Shown: positions 12,901 to 23,928, counted from the stretch's first letter. The stretch is 64,000 nt of DNA from Zingiber officinale (GCF_018446385.1 NC_056000.1:35501511-35565510); one strand, 5' to 3'. Translations and numbers: made by a program. Notes: generated by a model from the sequence alone, not told the origin.

Positions 12901-13379
12901 CTCTTGGTGCTTGCCTGGCTGCAGTGGTATGTTCATCTGAACAACCACCTCTGCGTCCTATTGGAAGTTCAACTGGTGATGGAGCCAGCATAATTATAAA
13001 GTCTGTTCTCAATAGAGCTACAGAACTTCTAACAGAACCCCACGTCACAAGCAACTACAGTTTCGCCAATCGAACTCTGTGGCAGGCATCTTTTGATGCT
13101 TTCTTTGGGCTTCTAACCCACTATTGCCTGAGCAAATATGACAGTATAATGCGAATGCTGCTTGTCCAAGCATCTGGCATTTCAATGGCAGGACCTGAAG
13201 CAACCATAGCCATTAGCAGAGAGATGCCTGTCGAGCTGTTGCGTGCAAGTCTTCCTCACACAAACGAACATCAGCGCGAGATGCTGCTTGAATTTGCTCA
13301 GAGGTCCATGCCTATTACCGATACTGGTACTCGTGGAGGTCAGAGCAGACCTGATAGTTCTGAGTCCGTGCCAGGATGA
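5489..13379 (+). CDS. PAT1: PAT1 homologue, mRNA decapping activator
   Basis: Five exons: 5489-5558, 6056-6201, 7206-7262, 9088-9157 and 11332-13379. All introns are GT-AG and the joined frame is 2391 nt, 796 residues plus stop. The family links the Dcp1/Dcp2 decapping enzyme and the LSM1-7 ring to deadenylated mRNAs in P-bodies; in plants PAT1 is also a target of MAP-kinase immune signalling. The N terminus has the plant-typical [10 protein letters not shown] and VELGGLEY blocks followed by an acidic run. The [13 protein letters not shown] motif falls early in exon 5. The middle is Gln/His/Ser-rich and low in complexity. The helical PAT1 C-terminal domain runs from about residue 489 ([17 protein letters not shown]) to the end, including [21 protein letters not shown]. 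The start was chosen because exon 1 joins in phase to the conserved N-terminal block. The single large last exon holds about 85% of the protein. Length fits plant PAT1 proteins (about 780-820). Confidence 0.95.
9894..9927. repeat. (AT)n microsatellite in PAT1 intron 4
   Basis: A run of about 17 AT dinucleotides, passing into a short GT-rich stretch. Confidence 0.95.
10030..10740 (+). mobile_element. Decayed LINE (non-LTR retrotransposon) reverse-transcriptase fragment in PAT1 intron 4
   Basis: Broken reading frames on the plus strand recall the RT of plant RTE-like LINEs in the right order. Near 10043 there is [15 protein letters not shown] (family form GPDDIPIEVWK). Near 10360 there is [16 protein letters not shown] (family form QLMEKYREKKKDLHMVF). 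Near 10580 comes a degenerate 'KGSSLRS' where the family has QGSALSPY, then '[11 protein letters not shown]' near 10675 where the family has the ADD catalytic box. Several in-frame stops and shifts are present and both catalytic Asp of the box are altered or displaced. It is a dead, 5'- and 3'-truncated copy. Confidence 0.6.
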
Positions 13380-13873
13380 TACACCTAAAGATACAAATCT
13401 CTCGATACCACTCAAGTGATTTCATTTCTCTCCATTATGTTTGAACACAGAGATACCTGATGGCACACTACACTTGAATCCTGGATCACAAATCAGTCGT
13501 AGGTTTCGGGTAAAACAGAGATAGTTTCACTCCTCTCACTTCAACTTCTATGTTCGAATAGAATAATGTTAACATTCATGCAAGAACGTTGGTAGAGTTG
13601 CAACTGTGGTTTCGTCGAGGGAGCTCAGTTTTGATTGCCTGCCTTAGTTCTCCTTGCAAATGTGATAGTGATAGAAATTGTACAGGACCTTTTATCGCCA
13701 TCTTCTCTTGGACTTGAAGAATCGCCAAATTGTGTTTTATGTGCAGACTGCTTAATTTAGGAGTTGCTTAAATTCAATGCTGGTGGCTTTCATGGTAATT
13801 GCATTGGTGATGTTTCAATTAAAATCATTAGAAAAAATAATAATAAATAATAAATAAATTTTTTGATCTTTTG
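13380..13873. other. Convergent 3' regions of PAT1 and the PPR gene
   Basis: Only 494 bp separate the two stop codons, so both 3' untranslated regions must end here. The sequence is unique and has no further exon. An AT-rich stretch at 13830-13865 with AATAA-type hexamers could serve polyadenylation for either gene. Confidence 0.6.
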
Positions 13874-15871
13874 TTAAATTCCTACCATTTGCAACGAATA
13901 AACTGAATGGTGACTATGGTCTGATACTTGCTGGCTTTCGATCCAACTCTTCCCTGGGTCTTTCCTGACCCTTGCATCCTTCATCATAGTTTGAACAAAA
14001 GCCTTTCTTTCCCACATACTCGTCGAAGCGTACATCGTAGATAACGCGATGTAAGGCGAAGGGTCTTCTGGTCTCATTTCCATGATCCTTTGCGCCACTG
14101 ATTTCACAAGATCGACATTTCCATGGATCTTGCACGATGCAAGCAGAGCTTCCCAAACGAGTTGGTCAGGCTCGAACGGCATTGCGTTTATCAACTCCAT
14201 GGCATCCTGAAGCTTTCCAGCGCGACCGAACAGATCAACCATGCAAGCATAATGCTCCATCTTCGGCTCGAGCCCATGTTCCGCACTCATCGCACCGAAG
14301 TAGCTGCATCCATGAGCTACCAGACCCAAACGACTGCAAGACACCAGGACACCAACAAAAGTGTAGTCATCTGGTCGAATGCCTTCTTTCGACATCTTGT
14401 CAAACAATTCTAGAGCTTCTCCTTCACGACCATGTTGCGAAAACCCTGTGATCATGGCGTTCCAAGAGACAACATCTCTACAATTCATCAACTCAAACAC
14501 TCTCCGTGCGAGTTCTACACACCCACACTTAGCATACATCGCTATAAGAGAGTTATGGACTGAGAGATCGTCGCCATTCCCTGTCTTCATAGCCCGGCAA
14601 TGCAACTGTTCGCCAGCAGCAAGACTCGCTATCGTCGACGATGCTCGAATTGCGCCCGAAATGCAATACTTAGCAGGACCGATTCCTCGCCGGAGCATCT
14701 CCCTAAACAAGACTATTGCTTCTTCTCCACATCCGTTCTGACCATAACAAGTCAGCAATGCAGTCCAAGAGATCATATCTTTCACCCTCAACATCTTGAA
14801 CAATCTCTCAGCCTTTTCGATAAGATTGCACCTTCCATAAAGTGTGATCAAGGCATTGCAAACTGATACATCTGCTAAGAATCCCTGTCTCAGAGAATAG
14901 CCATGAATCTCCTCTCCCAATCTGAGTTTTTCCATGCCTGAACAAGCTCCAATGGCGCTCGCAACCATGAAGCGGTCGACGACCACATTGCTTCCGATCA
15001 TGCTTCTGAAGAGATCTATCGCGCGGAGATCGTAGCCATTTTGGGTGTAGGCGACGAGCAGCGACGTCCATGAAACCGCATCCATGTTCACCCTGGCGGA
15101 GAGTCTTACTGCTTCGCCGACGCTGCCGCACCTTCCGTACATCGATATCAGAGCGCTGCCCAGTTGATCATCGACCTGGACGCCGAGCTTCAGAACGCAT
15201 CCGTGAACTTGCTTGCCTTGGCCGAGCCTTTCGGGTGCGTCGAAAAGCTTGATCAGACTGACGAATGTTCTGTCGACCGGCCAGATTCGATCGCCCATCA
15301 TGTCCCTGAAGACTGTAAGGGCAGCTTCTCGCGTCTGATCGCCGCGACTGGTGGCCAGAGAGGTGATGATGGAGGTGCAGATGACTGTGTCCTTTTGGGG
15401 AGTTTGGAGGAAGGTGCTGAATGATTCGTTAAGCTTCCCGCACTTTCCGTACATGGCGATCAGCGTGCTCGACACGAAACGGTCTCTCTCGACGCCGAGC
15501 TTGACCGCGGCGCAGTGCGTTTGCTGCCCAGATCTCAAGTCCCTGGCGCGAGAGCAGCCCGCGATCACGGTTCCGAGGTGGCTGGCGAGAGGAAGCTGGC
15601 CGTCGTAGCCATGGACCACCCTTCTGGCCAGGAGTTCCTTCAGCGAAGCCACGGTTACATTTGGGTGAGGCATTTCGTCGAACAGATCGCGTGCGTAGGC
15701 GGGCATGGAGAGGGATGCGTAAGCTCGGAGAAAGCCGTCGCGGAGGAAGGTGGAGGGGAAGCGTCCGAGCTTGAGGGAGAGGCGAGAGACTGCTCGTGGG
15801 TTTTTCCTGTGCTTGAGGTACCGAGAAAGCTCGTCGGAGGAGATCGGAGAAAGTTCGTCGGAGAGGCTCAT
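13874..15871 (-). CDS. Pentatricopeptide repeat protein, PLS class, E subgroup
   Basis: One exon, 665 residues. The protein is almost wholly PLS-type PPR repeats, with repeated signatures VSSTLIAMYGKCGKL, LGSALISMYGRCGSV, VCNALITLYGRC, VHNSLIAMYAKCGCVELAR and DVVSWNAMITGFSQHGREGEALELF. An E motif follows (about residues 565-640, VWEALLASCKIHGNVDLV to RVRKDPGKSWIE). The last ~20 residues are not conserved and there is no DYW deaminase domain. Such proteins bind single RNA sites in mitochondria or plastids, mostly for C-to-U editing together with a DYW partner. The N terminus is basic (KHRKNPRAVSRLSLKLGRFP) but not a clear transit peptide. Lack of introns and length are typical of the family. 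I cannot assign an orthologue or an RNA target. The coding strand is much more GC-rich than the neighbouring genes. Confidence 0.93.
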   Translation of the reverse strand: MSLSDELSPISSDELSRYLKHRKNPRAVSRLSLKLGRFPSTFLRDGFLRAYASLSMPAYARDLFDEMPHPNVTVASLKELLARRVVHGYDGQLPLASHLGTVIAGCSRARDLRSGQQTHCAAVKLGVERDRFVSSTLIAMYGKCGKLNESFSTFLQTPQKDTVICTSIITSLATSRGDQTREAALTVFRDMMGDRIWPVDRTFVSLIKLFDAPERLGQGKQVHGCVLKLGVQVDDQLGSALISMYGRCGSVGEAVRLSARVNMDAVSWTSLLVAYTQNGYDLRAIDLFRSMIGSNVVVDRFMVASAIGACSGMEKLRLGEEIHGYSLRQGFLADVSVCNALITLYGRCNLIEKAERLFKMLRVKDMISWTALLTCYGQNGCGEEAIVLFREMLRRGIGPAKYCISGAIRASSTIASLAAGEQLHCRAMKTGNGDDLSVHNSLIAMYAKCGCVELARRVFELMNCRDVVSWNAMITGFSQHGREGEALELFDKMSKEGIRPDDYTFVGVLVSCSRLGLVAHGCSYFGAMSAEHGLEPKMEHYACMVDLFGRAGKLQDAMELINAMPFEPDQLVWEALLASCKIHGNVDLVKSVAQRIMEMRPEDPSPYIALSTMYASTSMWERKAFVQTMMKDARVRKDPGKSWIESQQVSDHSHHSVYSLQMVGI

Positions 15872-16077
15872 CGATGTCTTTTCTTTTGATAATTAAGAAT
15901 TTAAATGGAGAAAGTGTGTTTTCCCTGCATTAGTTTAATTGCCCTTTTGAAGTTCCCTTCATTGCCCTTCTTATTGTCTTAAATTACTTCCCAATAACAT
16001 CAATCTGATTCGTTTAATTTTGATCAGACGAACCAAATTAAATCTGAATTTCAAATATTTATTACGATAAAAATGAT

Positions 16078-17325
16078 CTTTGAGTAAATTAGAAAAAAAT
16101 TTCTCAATCATAATTTTAATTTTGTATGTAGTCTTATGTCTAAAAAACTTTATTTTCACTCCCTACCTACAAAGTTTCATTTGCTTCAACTCCCCCATAC
16201 AAATATCATTATCTAATTATCCTTCAGATTTTTTAGATACAAAAAGTCTAAAAATGATTATAATTTCTCTTAAATTCAGCACTTTAAACTAGAATCCAGT
16301 ATATTTCTATCAAAACTCAGCACTTTAAACTAGAATCCAGTATATTTCTATCAAAATTGACCCCTCATATTTTTTTAGATATAAAAAATCTAAAAATAAG
16401 TATAATTCTTTTTAAATTCGACACTTTAAATTAAATTTTAGTATATTTTCTATCAAATTGAACATGACTTTTTCCTACTTAATATAATTTCTTCTAAATT
16501 CAGCACAATTTAAAAAAAATCTAGTATATTTTTTATCCAATTGAGTATCATTTAAAGAAAATTTAGTATATTTTTTATCTAATTGAAGTGGAAAAAGAGT
16601 CGTGCTTGTTGGGGTTGCAAGGTTGCAAACATAGTCCCATATTGGAAACACATGGGAAAGATCATGGGTTTATAAGAGAAAAGATATCTCCATTGGAATG
16701 AGGCCTTTTGGGGAGAGCCCAAAAGCAAAGCCATGAGGGTCTAGGCCCAAAGTGGACAATATCATGCTAAAGTGGAGATATCTAAATTCTTTTGAATCAA
16801 AGATATCTCCATTGGCATGAGGCCTTTTGGGTAGAGCCCAAGAGAAAAGTCATGAGGGCTTAGGCCCAAAGTGGATAATATCATGCTATTGTGGAGATAT
16901 CTAAAATTCTTTTCGATCCTACAAGGAAACATAGTCCCATATTGGAAACACATGGGAAAGATCATGGGTTTATAAGAGAAAAGATATCTCCATTGGAATG
17001 AGGCCTTTTGGGGAGAGCCCAAGAGCAAAGCCATGAGGGTCTAGGCCCAAAGTGGACAATATCATGCTATTGTGGAGATATCTAAATTCTTTTCGATCCT
17101 ACAGTGCTCAATTTGATAGAAAATATACTGAATTCTAGTTTGATGTGCTGAATTTAAGAAAAAGTATACTCATTTTTGGAGTTTTTATACCTAAAAATAT
17201 CAGAAGCAATTAGGTAAATTAGTGTCTATTATATTTGACTATGGAGTGAAAACAAAGATTTTGGTCAATGAGGACTGCATGCGAAGTTGAGTTTATGATT
17301 GGGGATTGCATGCAAATTTACCCAT
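16078..17325. mobile_element. Foldback / long inverted-repeat element, interrupted by an LTR array
   Basis: The left arm (about 16078-16600) and right arm (about 17109-17325) are inverted copies. On the left one reads attttcactcc, ttttttagata, taaattcagcac and tatatttctatcaaa. The reverse complement of the right arm gives gttttcactcc, atttttaggta, taaattcagcac and tatattttctatcaaa in the same order. The left arm is longer because a ~70-95 bp segment is amplified about five times. The loop is short once the inserted LTR array (16607-17103) is discounted. I see no transposase, so this is a non-autonomous MITE or foldback element of unknown superfamily. Outer ends are approximate. Confidence 0.7.
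16607..17103. mobile_element. Short LTR-like (TRIM-type) array with target-site duplication
   Basis: The 497-bp block starts TGTTGGGG and ends CCTACA, and is flanked on both sides by the 5-bp duplication gtgct (16602-16606 and 17104-17108). Inside are three tandem copies of a module (atatctccattgg, gaggccttttggg, aggcccaaagtgga, gtggagatatct). The first and third also carry catagtcccatattgg and atcatgggtttataagag. The TG...CA ends and 5-bp duplication point to an LTR retroelement remnant of TRIM or solo-LTR type with internal rearrangement. No coding part is present. It lies near the loop of the foldback element, so it arrived later. Confidence 0.7.
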
Positions 17326-17338
17326 CTTTCTACTCTTC

Positions 17339-17760
17339 TTATTCCATCGATTGGCGAGCTTGATTCTCAAAAATGTCGTAGAAGTCAGTCGCCAATCCTT
17401 TGCTCTGGCCGATGTCGATCTGTTCCGCGAAGTCGCGGTCGTAGAATTCCAAGAATTTGCGCGTTTCTGTTCGATCTGAAGCCGTGGATATTTCGAAGAG
17501 AGCGGAAGCGATGCCTGGCCCGGTACCGTCGAAGTTGCCGGAATCGCTGGCAGCAGCGGCGGCGTCCGGAGGACCGTACGTCCGTAGTCAGGCAGAATAG
17601 GGCCGCACTCCAGCCGTGATCGGACGACGAAGAAGCCGGAGTGGCTCAGTCAGAGGGCATCGCAGGGGGAGAAGTACGGGTTGCTGCAGGAGTCGCTCTC
17701 GGAGTTGAAGCCAAACACGGTTTGTGTTGAGGCGTAGTGTCCCAAGATCGGAGAGGTCAT
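17339..17760 (-). pseudogene. Unrecognised broken coding fragment
   Basis: On the minus strand an ATG at 17758-17760 opens [19 protein letters not shown]..., which stops after about 36 codons. A second open stretch in another frame, 70 codons long, runs to a TAA at 17339-17341 and includes SDSGNFDGTGPGIASALFEI, RKFLEFYDRDFAEQIDIGQ and GLATDFYDIFENQ. The region is far more GC-rich than its surroundings and the second stretch has a convincing protein-like composition (acidic and aromatic). It looks like the 5' and 3' remains of a short host gene with at least one frameshift. I do not recognise the family. It lies between the foldback element and the copia element. Confidence 0.4.
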
Positions 17761-17893
17761 AGTGATTCCTTGATCAAAATTTTAGTGTAGATTTACTAAT
17801 TCTTGGTTTCTTGCATCAAAATTTTGAAACTTTGGAGGTAGATAGTTGCCGCTTTAATTTTGTTTCTGATAGATAACATAAACTCCAACTTAT

Positions 17894-18381
17894 TATTAGA
17901 AATTATAAATGGAAAAATAATCAAAAAGCTTTAAATGTGTTTTGGATGATTAAAGGGTGCATCTAATGAAGAGGTAGTATGCCTCTTAGGAAAGGATGCG
18001 ATCTACATAATCCATTTTGAAATGGATGGATGAGATTTAATTGAACCAAGAGGTTCTTATACCCTTTTATATGTATAAATAAAGCCTCTCACATACTCAT
18101 TCATTCACTCACTTCCTTCAAAGCAAAACAAGTATTGCATTCTTGCATTGGAGAGTTTAAGAAGCTTCCTCAGTTCGGAGGTCTTGCGATTTGAAGTGCT
18201 GCTATCGCAAGATAAAAGTCGTTGTATCTTGGGAGACGATTGTCGTATTCCGTGAGCACCGTGTGCGGGGCAAATTCGTCTTAAAGAGATAGAGTATAAT
18301 TCTAGTCTCGACTTAGCTGAAAACGGTGGTATACATCATTCTACCTGCACTTAGTTTGCATCAGCAATAAAAGACCCAACA
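17894..18381 (+). repeat. 5' LTR of the Ty1-copia element
   Basis: 488 bp, ending ...GACCCAACA and matching the 3' LTR nearly throughout. It contains a TATAAATA box near 18075 and the conserved block cgatttgaagtgctgctatc. The first dinucleotide has drifted from TG. Confidence 0.93.
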
Positions 18382-20748
18382 TTTTTAAGACGAATTTTCT
18401 TTGTGCAAACTGATGGCTGGAATCAACGATGTTCCAACCGTCGTTCCAACCGGAGAGAAGCCGGAAAAGTTCAACGAAGTCGACTTCAAAAGATGGCAGC
18501 AGAAGATGCTGTTCTACCTGACAACATTAAACCTCGTACGATTTTTGCATGAAGACCCGCCAGCCGCTATAGAAGGAAATTCTGATAGTAAGGTTGCATG
18601 CGATGCGTGGTCGCACGGAGATTTCCTGTGCTGTAACTATGTTCTCAATGCATTGGATAACACGTTGTATAACATGTATTGTTCAATAGAGACAGCAAAA
18701 TCTCTATGGGAGTCACTTGAAAAAAAATACAAAACCGAAAGCGCCGAGTTGAAGAAATTCATCGTCGACCGGTTTCTGGATTTCAAAATGTTGGATTCCA
18801 AGAGCGTAGCATCTCAAGTCCAAGACATGCAATTGATAAGACATGATCTGGATGGTGAAGCCATGAAGCTGAACGAATCGTTCAAAGTAACCGCGGTAAT
18901 CGAGAAACTCCCTCCGTCGTGGAAGGATTTCAAAAATTACCTAAAGCACAAGCAAAAAGATATGAGACTTGAAGACCTAATCTTGAGGCTACGAATAGAG
19001 GAAGATAATCGAAAGATGTCCGACTCTAGAGGAACAAAGCAACAGTCGACGAGATGTCCAATCTGGCTGAGCCAAAAGCTGAAGCAATCCAAAAAGAATG
19101 CTCAATGCAAGAAATTCAAGGGGGCACATGCTACAATTGCGGAAAGCCAGGACACATGTCCAAGGATTACAGACGCCCGAAGAAACCAACCAAGAGTCAG
19201 AAGGATACTGCTAACCAAGTCGTAACTTCTGACGACATGGAATTGGATCTCACTGCGGTCGTGTTTAAAGCCAACACGGTGGTGGATAACCCGAAGTAGT
19301 GGTGGATCGATACTGGAGCAACCCGTTATATCTTTCTAAATAAGGCGATGTTCTCCAAGTATACTCCGATAAAAGTGAAAGCTCTATATGGACAATTTCA
19401 TGACATGCATCCCCGATTGTCGGACTCGGGAAAGTTGTTCTGAAAATGACGTCTGGGAAAGAGCTAACGCTCATTGATGTGCTCCATGTTCCCAACATTA
19501 GGAAAAACCTAGTTTCTGGATCAACACTTGTTAAGGTCGATTTCAGACTAGTATTCCAGTCAAACAACTTTGTATTTACAAAAAATGGTATATTCGTAGG
19601 TAAAGGGTACTTAGAACAGAGTTTGTTTAAAATGGTTGTAATGACTGTACACCGTGAATTTGATGGTAATAAAATAAAAGCTTCCAGTTATGTTGTTGAG
19701 TGTTTTAATTTATGGCATGATCAACTTGGGCATGTCAATAATAATACTTTGAAATGTCTCATCAAGTTAAATTTATTACCAAACGTCAATGTTGACGAAA
19801 CACACAAATGTGAAGTGTGCGTGGAAGTAAAAATGACGAGACTACCTTTTTATTCGATGGAAAGGTCAACGACTCCTCTAGAGTTAATACATAGTGATCT
19901 ATGTGATTTAAAATTCGTGCATACTAAAGGAGGTAAAAAGTATTTTATTACTTTTATCGATAACTGCACGAGATTCTGTTATGTCTTTCTTTTAAGAAGT
20001 AAAGATGAAGCCTTAGAAACTTTCAGAACATATAAAACAGAAGTTGAAAATCAACTTCATAAACGAATTAAAATAATTCGTAGCGATAGAGGAGGAGAAT
20101 ATAGTGCCACGTTTGATGAGTTTTGTTCAGAATCTGACATTATCCATCAAGCAACAACGCCTTACTCGCCTCAATCAAATGATGTTGCTGAACGTAAAAA
20201 TCGGACACTAAAGAAAATGATGAATGCCTTGTTGATAAATTTAGGTTTACCCCAGAACTTGTGGGGGGAAGCTATACTATCAACAAACTACATTCTCAAC
20301 AAAATCCCTCACAAGAAAAATGATAAAATACCATATGAGCTATGGAAAGGCCGCGAGTCATCGTACAAATACCTAAAGGTATGGGGGTGCTTAGCAAAGG
20401 TCAAAGTACCTAAGTCAAAGCAAGTAAAGATCAGATCTAAAACGTTCGATGCGATATTTGTCGGATATGCTCATAACAGTAGTCATATCGATTCATAGTT
20501 CACAAGTCAGACATTCCTGATATTCATGTGGGAACAACCATAGAATCTTGGAATGTGATATTCTTTGAAAACATATTCCCAAATAAGAAGGGAAACATTT
20601 AAAGTGATAACAACGGAAGTTCTAACGAAAATGACATTTTTGAACTTAGTTATCGTAAAAGGACTATTGACAATCAAAGCGAAGAGTCACGTCGGAGCAA
20701 ACGAGCTAGAGTTGAGAAATCGTTCGGGCCAGACTTCATGACTTTTAT

Positions 20749-21382
20749 TAGGGTTGTAAACAAGCCGAGCTTTGGGTGTTCAAGCTTGTTTGATAAGATA
20801 ACCGAGCCGAGCCAAGCTTAAAATGAACCAAGCTTTTGAAATGAGTGTTCAAGCTTGGCTTGATTTATTTTTATGAGCTTAAGCTTGTTTAAAGCTTAGC
20901 TTGAGCTTGGTTTGTTTAGATGTTATCAAGCTCTCAATTCAAGCTTGACTTGAGCTTGGTTCAAGCTTGGCTTGAGTTTGATTTGAGCTTGGTTCATTTA
21001 GATGTTATCGAGCTCTCAATTCAAGCTTGTTTGATTGTTTGAAACTTTTAATTATTTGATTAGTTATTAAGATTGATAATTTAAATTTATTTATTTTATT
21101 ATTTATTTAACATATTGAAAAGAGTTTTATTAATAAATATGGTTCGTGAACATTGTTCACAAACATTGTTCACGAACATTGTTCACGAACGTTGTTCATG
21201 AATGTTGTTCGCGAACGTTAACGAGCTGAACACATATGTGTTCAAACTTGTTTGTTTAGCTTAACAAGTTGTTCAAACTTATTTGTTTAATTAATCTAAT
21301 GTATATTGAACGAGCATAAATAAGCTCTTACCAAGCCGAACACCAAGCTTGTTCACGAACGTTTGGTTCATTTACAACCCTA
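20749..21382. mobile_element. Non-autonomous hAT transposon inserted in the copia element
   Basis: 634 bp with terminal inverted repeats tagggttgtaaa / tttacaacccta and an exact 8-bp target duplication acttttat (20741-20748 and 21383-21390), as expected for hAT. There is no transposase. The subterminal parts are packed with repeated motifs: many copies of caagctt/gagctt on the left, and about six tandem copies of a ~14-bp gttcacgaacatt unit near 21146-21220. These resemble the clustered transposase-binding sites of hAT elements. Confidence 0.93.
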
Positions 21383-23443
21383 ACTTTTATGTCAAAAATG
21401 GACCCAAGAACATTAAGCGAAGCTCTCTCTAGTCCTGATGCCTCAATATGGAAAAGAAGCCGTCAATAGTGAAATCGAGTCCATCATGAATAACCATACT
21501 TGGAAATTAGTAGACCTTACTTCTGGTACCAAACCATTAGGTTGTAAGTGGATACTAAAATGTAAGTATAAAGTTGATGGATCAATTGACAAGTATAAGA
21601 CCAGACTTGTAGTCAAAGGATACAAGCAAAAGGAAGACATTGACTACTTTGATACCTACTCACTGGTGACAAGGATTATATCCATACGAGTGCTGATAGT
21701 CATCGCAACACTATATGACATTGAAATACACAAAATGGATGTTAAGACTGCGTTCTTAAATGATGAGTTGGAAGAAGAAATCTATATGGAGCGACCTGAG
21801 GGGTTCGTAGCTCTAGGAAAAGAGGAAAATGTGTGTCGACTTGTTAAGTCGTTGTACGGACTTAAACAAGCGCATAAACAATGACACGAAAAATTTGACA
21901 AAATAATGTCGTCAAACGAATTCAAAATAAATGAATGTGACAAATGTATTTATGTCAAAAACACACCTGAAGGTCATGTAATAATATGTCTATACGTAGA
22001 CGACATGCTTATAATGGGCAGTAATCATGAGGTAATCATAAGTACAAAGAAAATGTCGACCAAGAATTTCGATATGAAAGACATGGGTCTAGCAGATGTT
22101 ATATTGGGAATTAAAATTCTCAGGACATTCGATGGAATAGTTTTGACACAATCCCATTATGTAGAGTCAGTATTGAAAATGTCCAATGCGAACGATCTCT
22201 CTACAGTGAAAACACTTATGGTTCTAAGTCAACACTTAGTGAAAAACCATGGTGAGCCCATATCGCAATTGAAATATTTTCGAATAATAGGCAACTTGAT
22301 GTATCTCACAAACTGCACACGTCCGGATATTGCCTGTATGGTCAACAAGTTGAGTCATTTTACAAGTAATCCAAATGACACTCATTGGAAAGCATTGATG
22401 CAAGTTCTTAGATATTTGAAATATACTATGAACTATGGATTACATTACGGAAAGTATCCCACTGTCTTAGAGGGATATTGTGATGCTAATTGGATATCAT
22501 ATACAAAAGATTCCAAATCCACTAGTGGGTATGTATTCATAATCGGTGTAGGAGCGGTATCTTGGGAATCCACAAAGCAAACATGCATAACTCGGTCAAT
22601 TATGGAATCCGAGTTTATAGCATTAGACAAAGCAACTGAAGAAGCTGAATGATTGCGGAATTTCTTGAAAGATATTCCGAGCTGAACGAAACCTGTGTCC
22701 GCCGTACTTATACACTGTGATAGTCAATCGACGATTGGAAGGGCACAGAGTAGTATGTATAATGGTAAGTCTCGACATATACGTCGTAGACATAAGACCA
22801 TTAGGCAGTTGATCTCGAACGGAGTGATTGCAATCAACTATGTCAAGTCCAAAGATAATTTGGCAGATCCTCTTACGAAGGGTAAGTCGAGATCAAGTAT
22901 ACTGCTCATCGAGAGGAATGATATTAAAAATCTACAACTAAAAACGACTGTAGCGGTAACCCAACCTTGTTGACTGGAGATTCCAATAATTTGGTTCAAT
23001 GGGACAACGAAGTTACAGAAGTTGTGTTACAGCACACGAGATATATTATCATTATCTCTATCCCAATCCTAGGATAAACTTGTGTTGTCCTACCACATGT
23101 AGTGAGGATAAGCTTATGCTTTTAATGACTTCTACACTTTATAAGGTGGAGTATGATAGAATACTCTTGATAGAAGTGCCACCTATGTGAGTGTGAAAAC
23201 TGGCCGTTTTCATTGAAACACTCATGAATCCAAGATGATATCCATGACCAAAATGGAACCATCCATGAGAACCCAAAGTATGTGAGATAAATCTTTGTGC
23301 GGGTGTTATTGTCCTAGTATACACAAACAGCTGAGCAGTTCAAGACATCACGTTCACTACGCAGCCTAGTATGCTCGATAGCATTCCATTACGGAAGGTT
23401 CAAAGCCACAAACATGCATTATTTTTCATTTATGTGGGGGGAT

Positions 23444-23928
23444 TGTTAGAAATTATAAATGAAAGAATAATAAAAAAGGTTTAAATGTCTTTTGGATGAT
23501 TAAAGCGTGTATCTAATGAAGAGGTAGTATGCCTCTTAGGAAATGATGCGATCTACATCATCCATTTTGAAATTGATGGATGAGATTTAATTGAACAAAA
23601 AGGTTCTGATACCCTTTCATATGTATAAATAAAGTCTCTCACATACTCATTCACTTACTTCCTTCCAAGCAAAACAAGCAATGCATTCTTGCATTAGAGA
23701 GTTCAAGAAGCTTCCTCGGTTCGGAGGTCTTGCGATTTGAAGTGCTGCTATCACAAGATAAAAGTTGTTGTATCTTGGGAGACGATTGCCATATTCCGTG
23801 AGCACCGTGTGCGAGGAAAATTTGTCTTAAAGAGATAGAGTTTAACTCTAATCTCGACTTAGCCGAAAATGATGATATACCATTATTCTACCTGCACTCA
23901 GGTTGCATCAGCAATATAGGACCCAACA
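23444..23928 (+). repeat. 3' LTR of the Ty1-copia element
   Basis: 485 bp, TGTTAGAAAT...GACCCAACA, directly after the polypurine tract and followed by the second copy of the target duplication cttat. Confidence 0.95.

Larger units (their letters stand above)
17894..23928 (+). mobile_element. Ty1-copia LTR retrotransposon, old and broken, with nested hAT insertion
   Basis: Two LTRs (17894-18381 and 23444-23928) frame the element and the 5-bp duplication cttat flanks it (17889-17893 and 23929-23933). In order on the plus strand come a gag-like region (from about 18411), a CCHC zinc knuckle (near 19130), a protease-like region (near 19300), integrase (about 19700-20480), reverse transcriptase with the YVDDM box (about 21430-22150) and RNase H (about 22480-22900). 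A polypurine tract (tgtggggggat) precedes the 3' LTR. This integrase-before-RT order defines Ty1-copia. The LTRs differ by roughly 8% by eye, which suggests insertion a few million years ago. The coding region carries about half a dozen breaks, and a hAT element sits between integrase and RT. It is a fossil, not an active element. Confidence 0.95.

Noticed and set aside
14123-15889. Several plus-strand open frames of 60-124 codons
   Set aside because: All are antisense shadows of the GC-rich PPR coding sequence.
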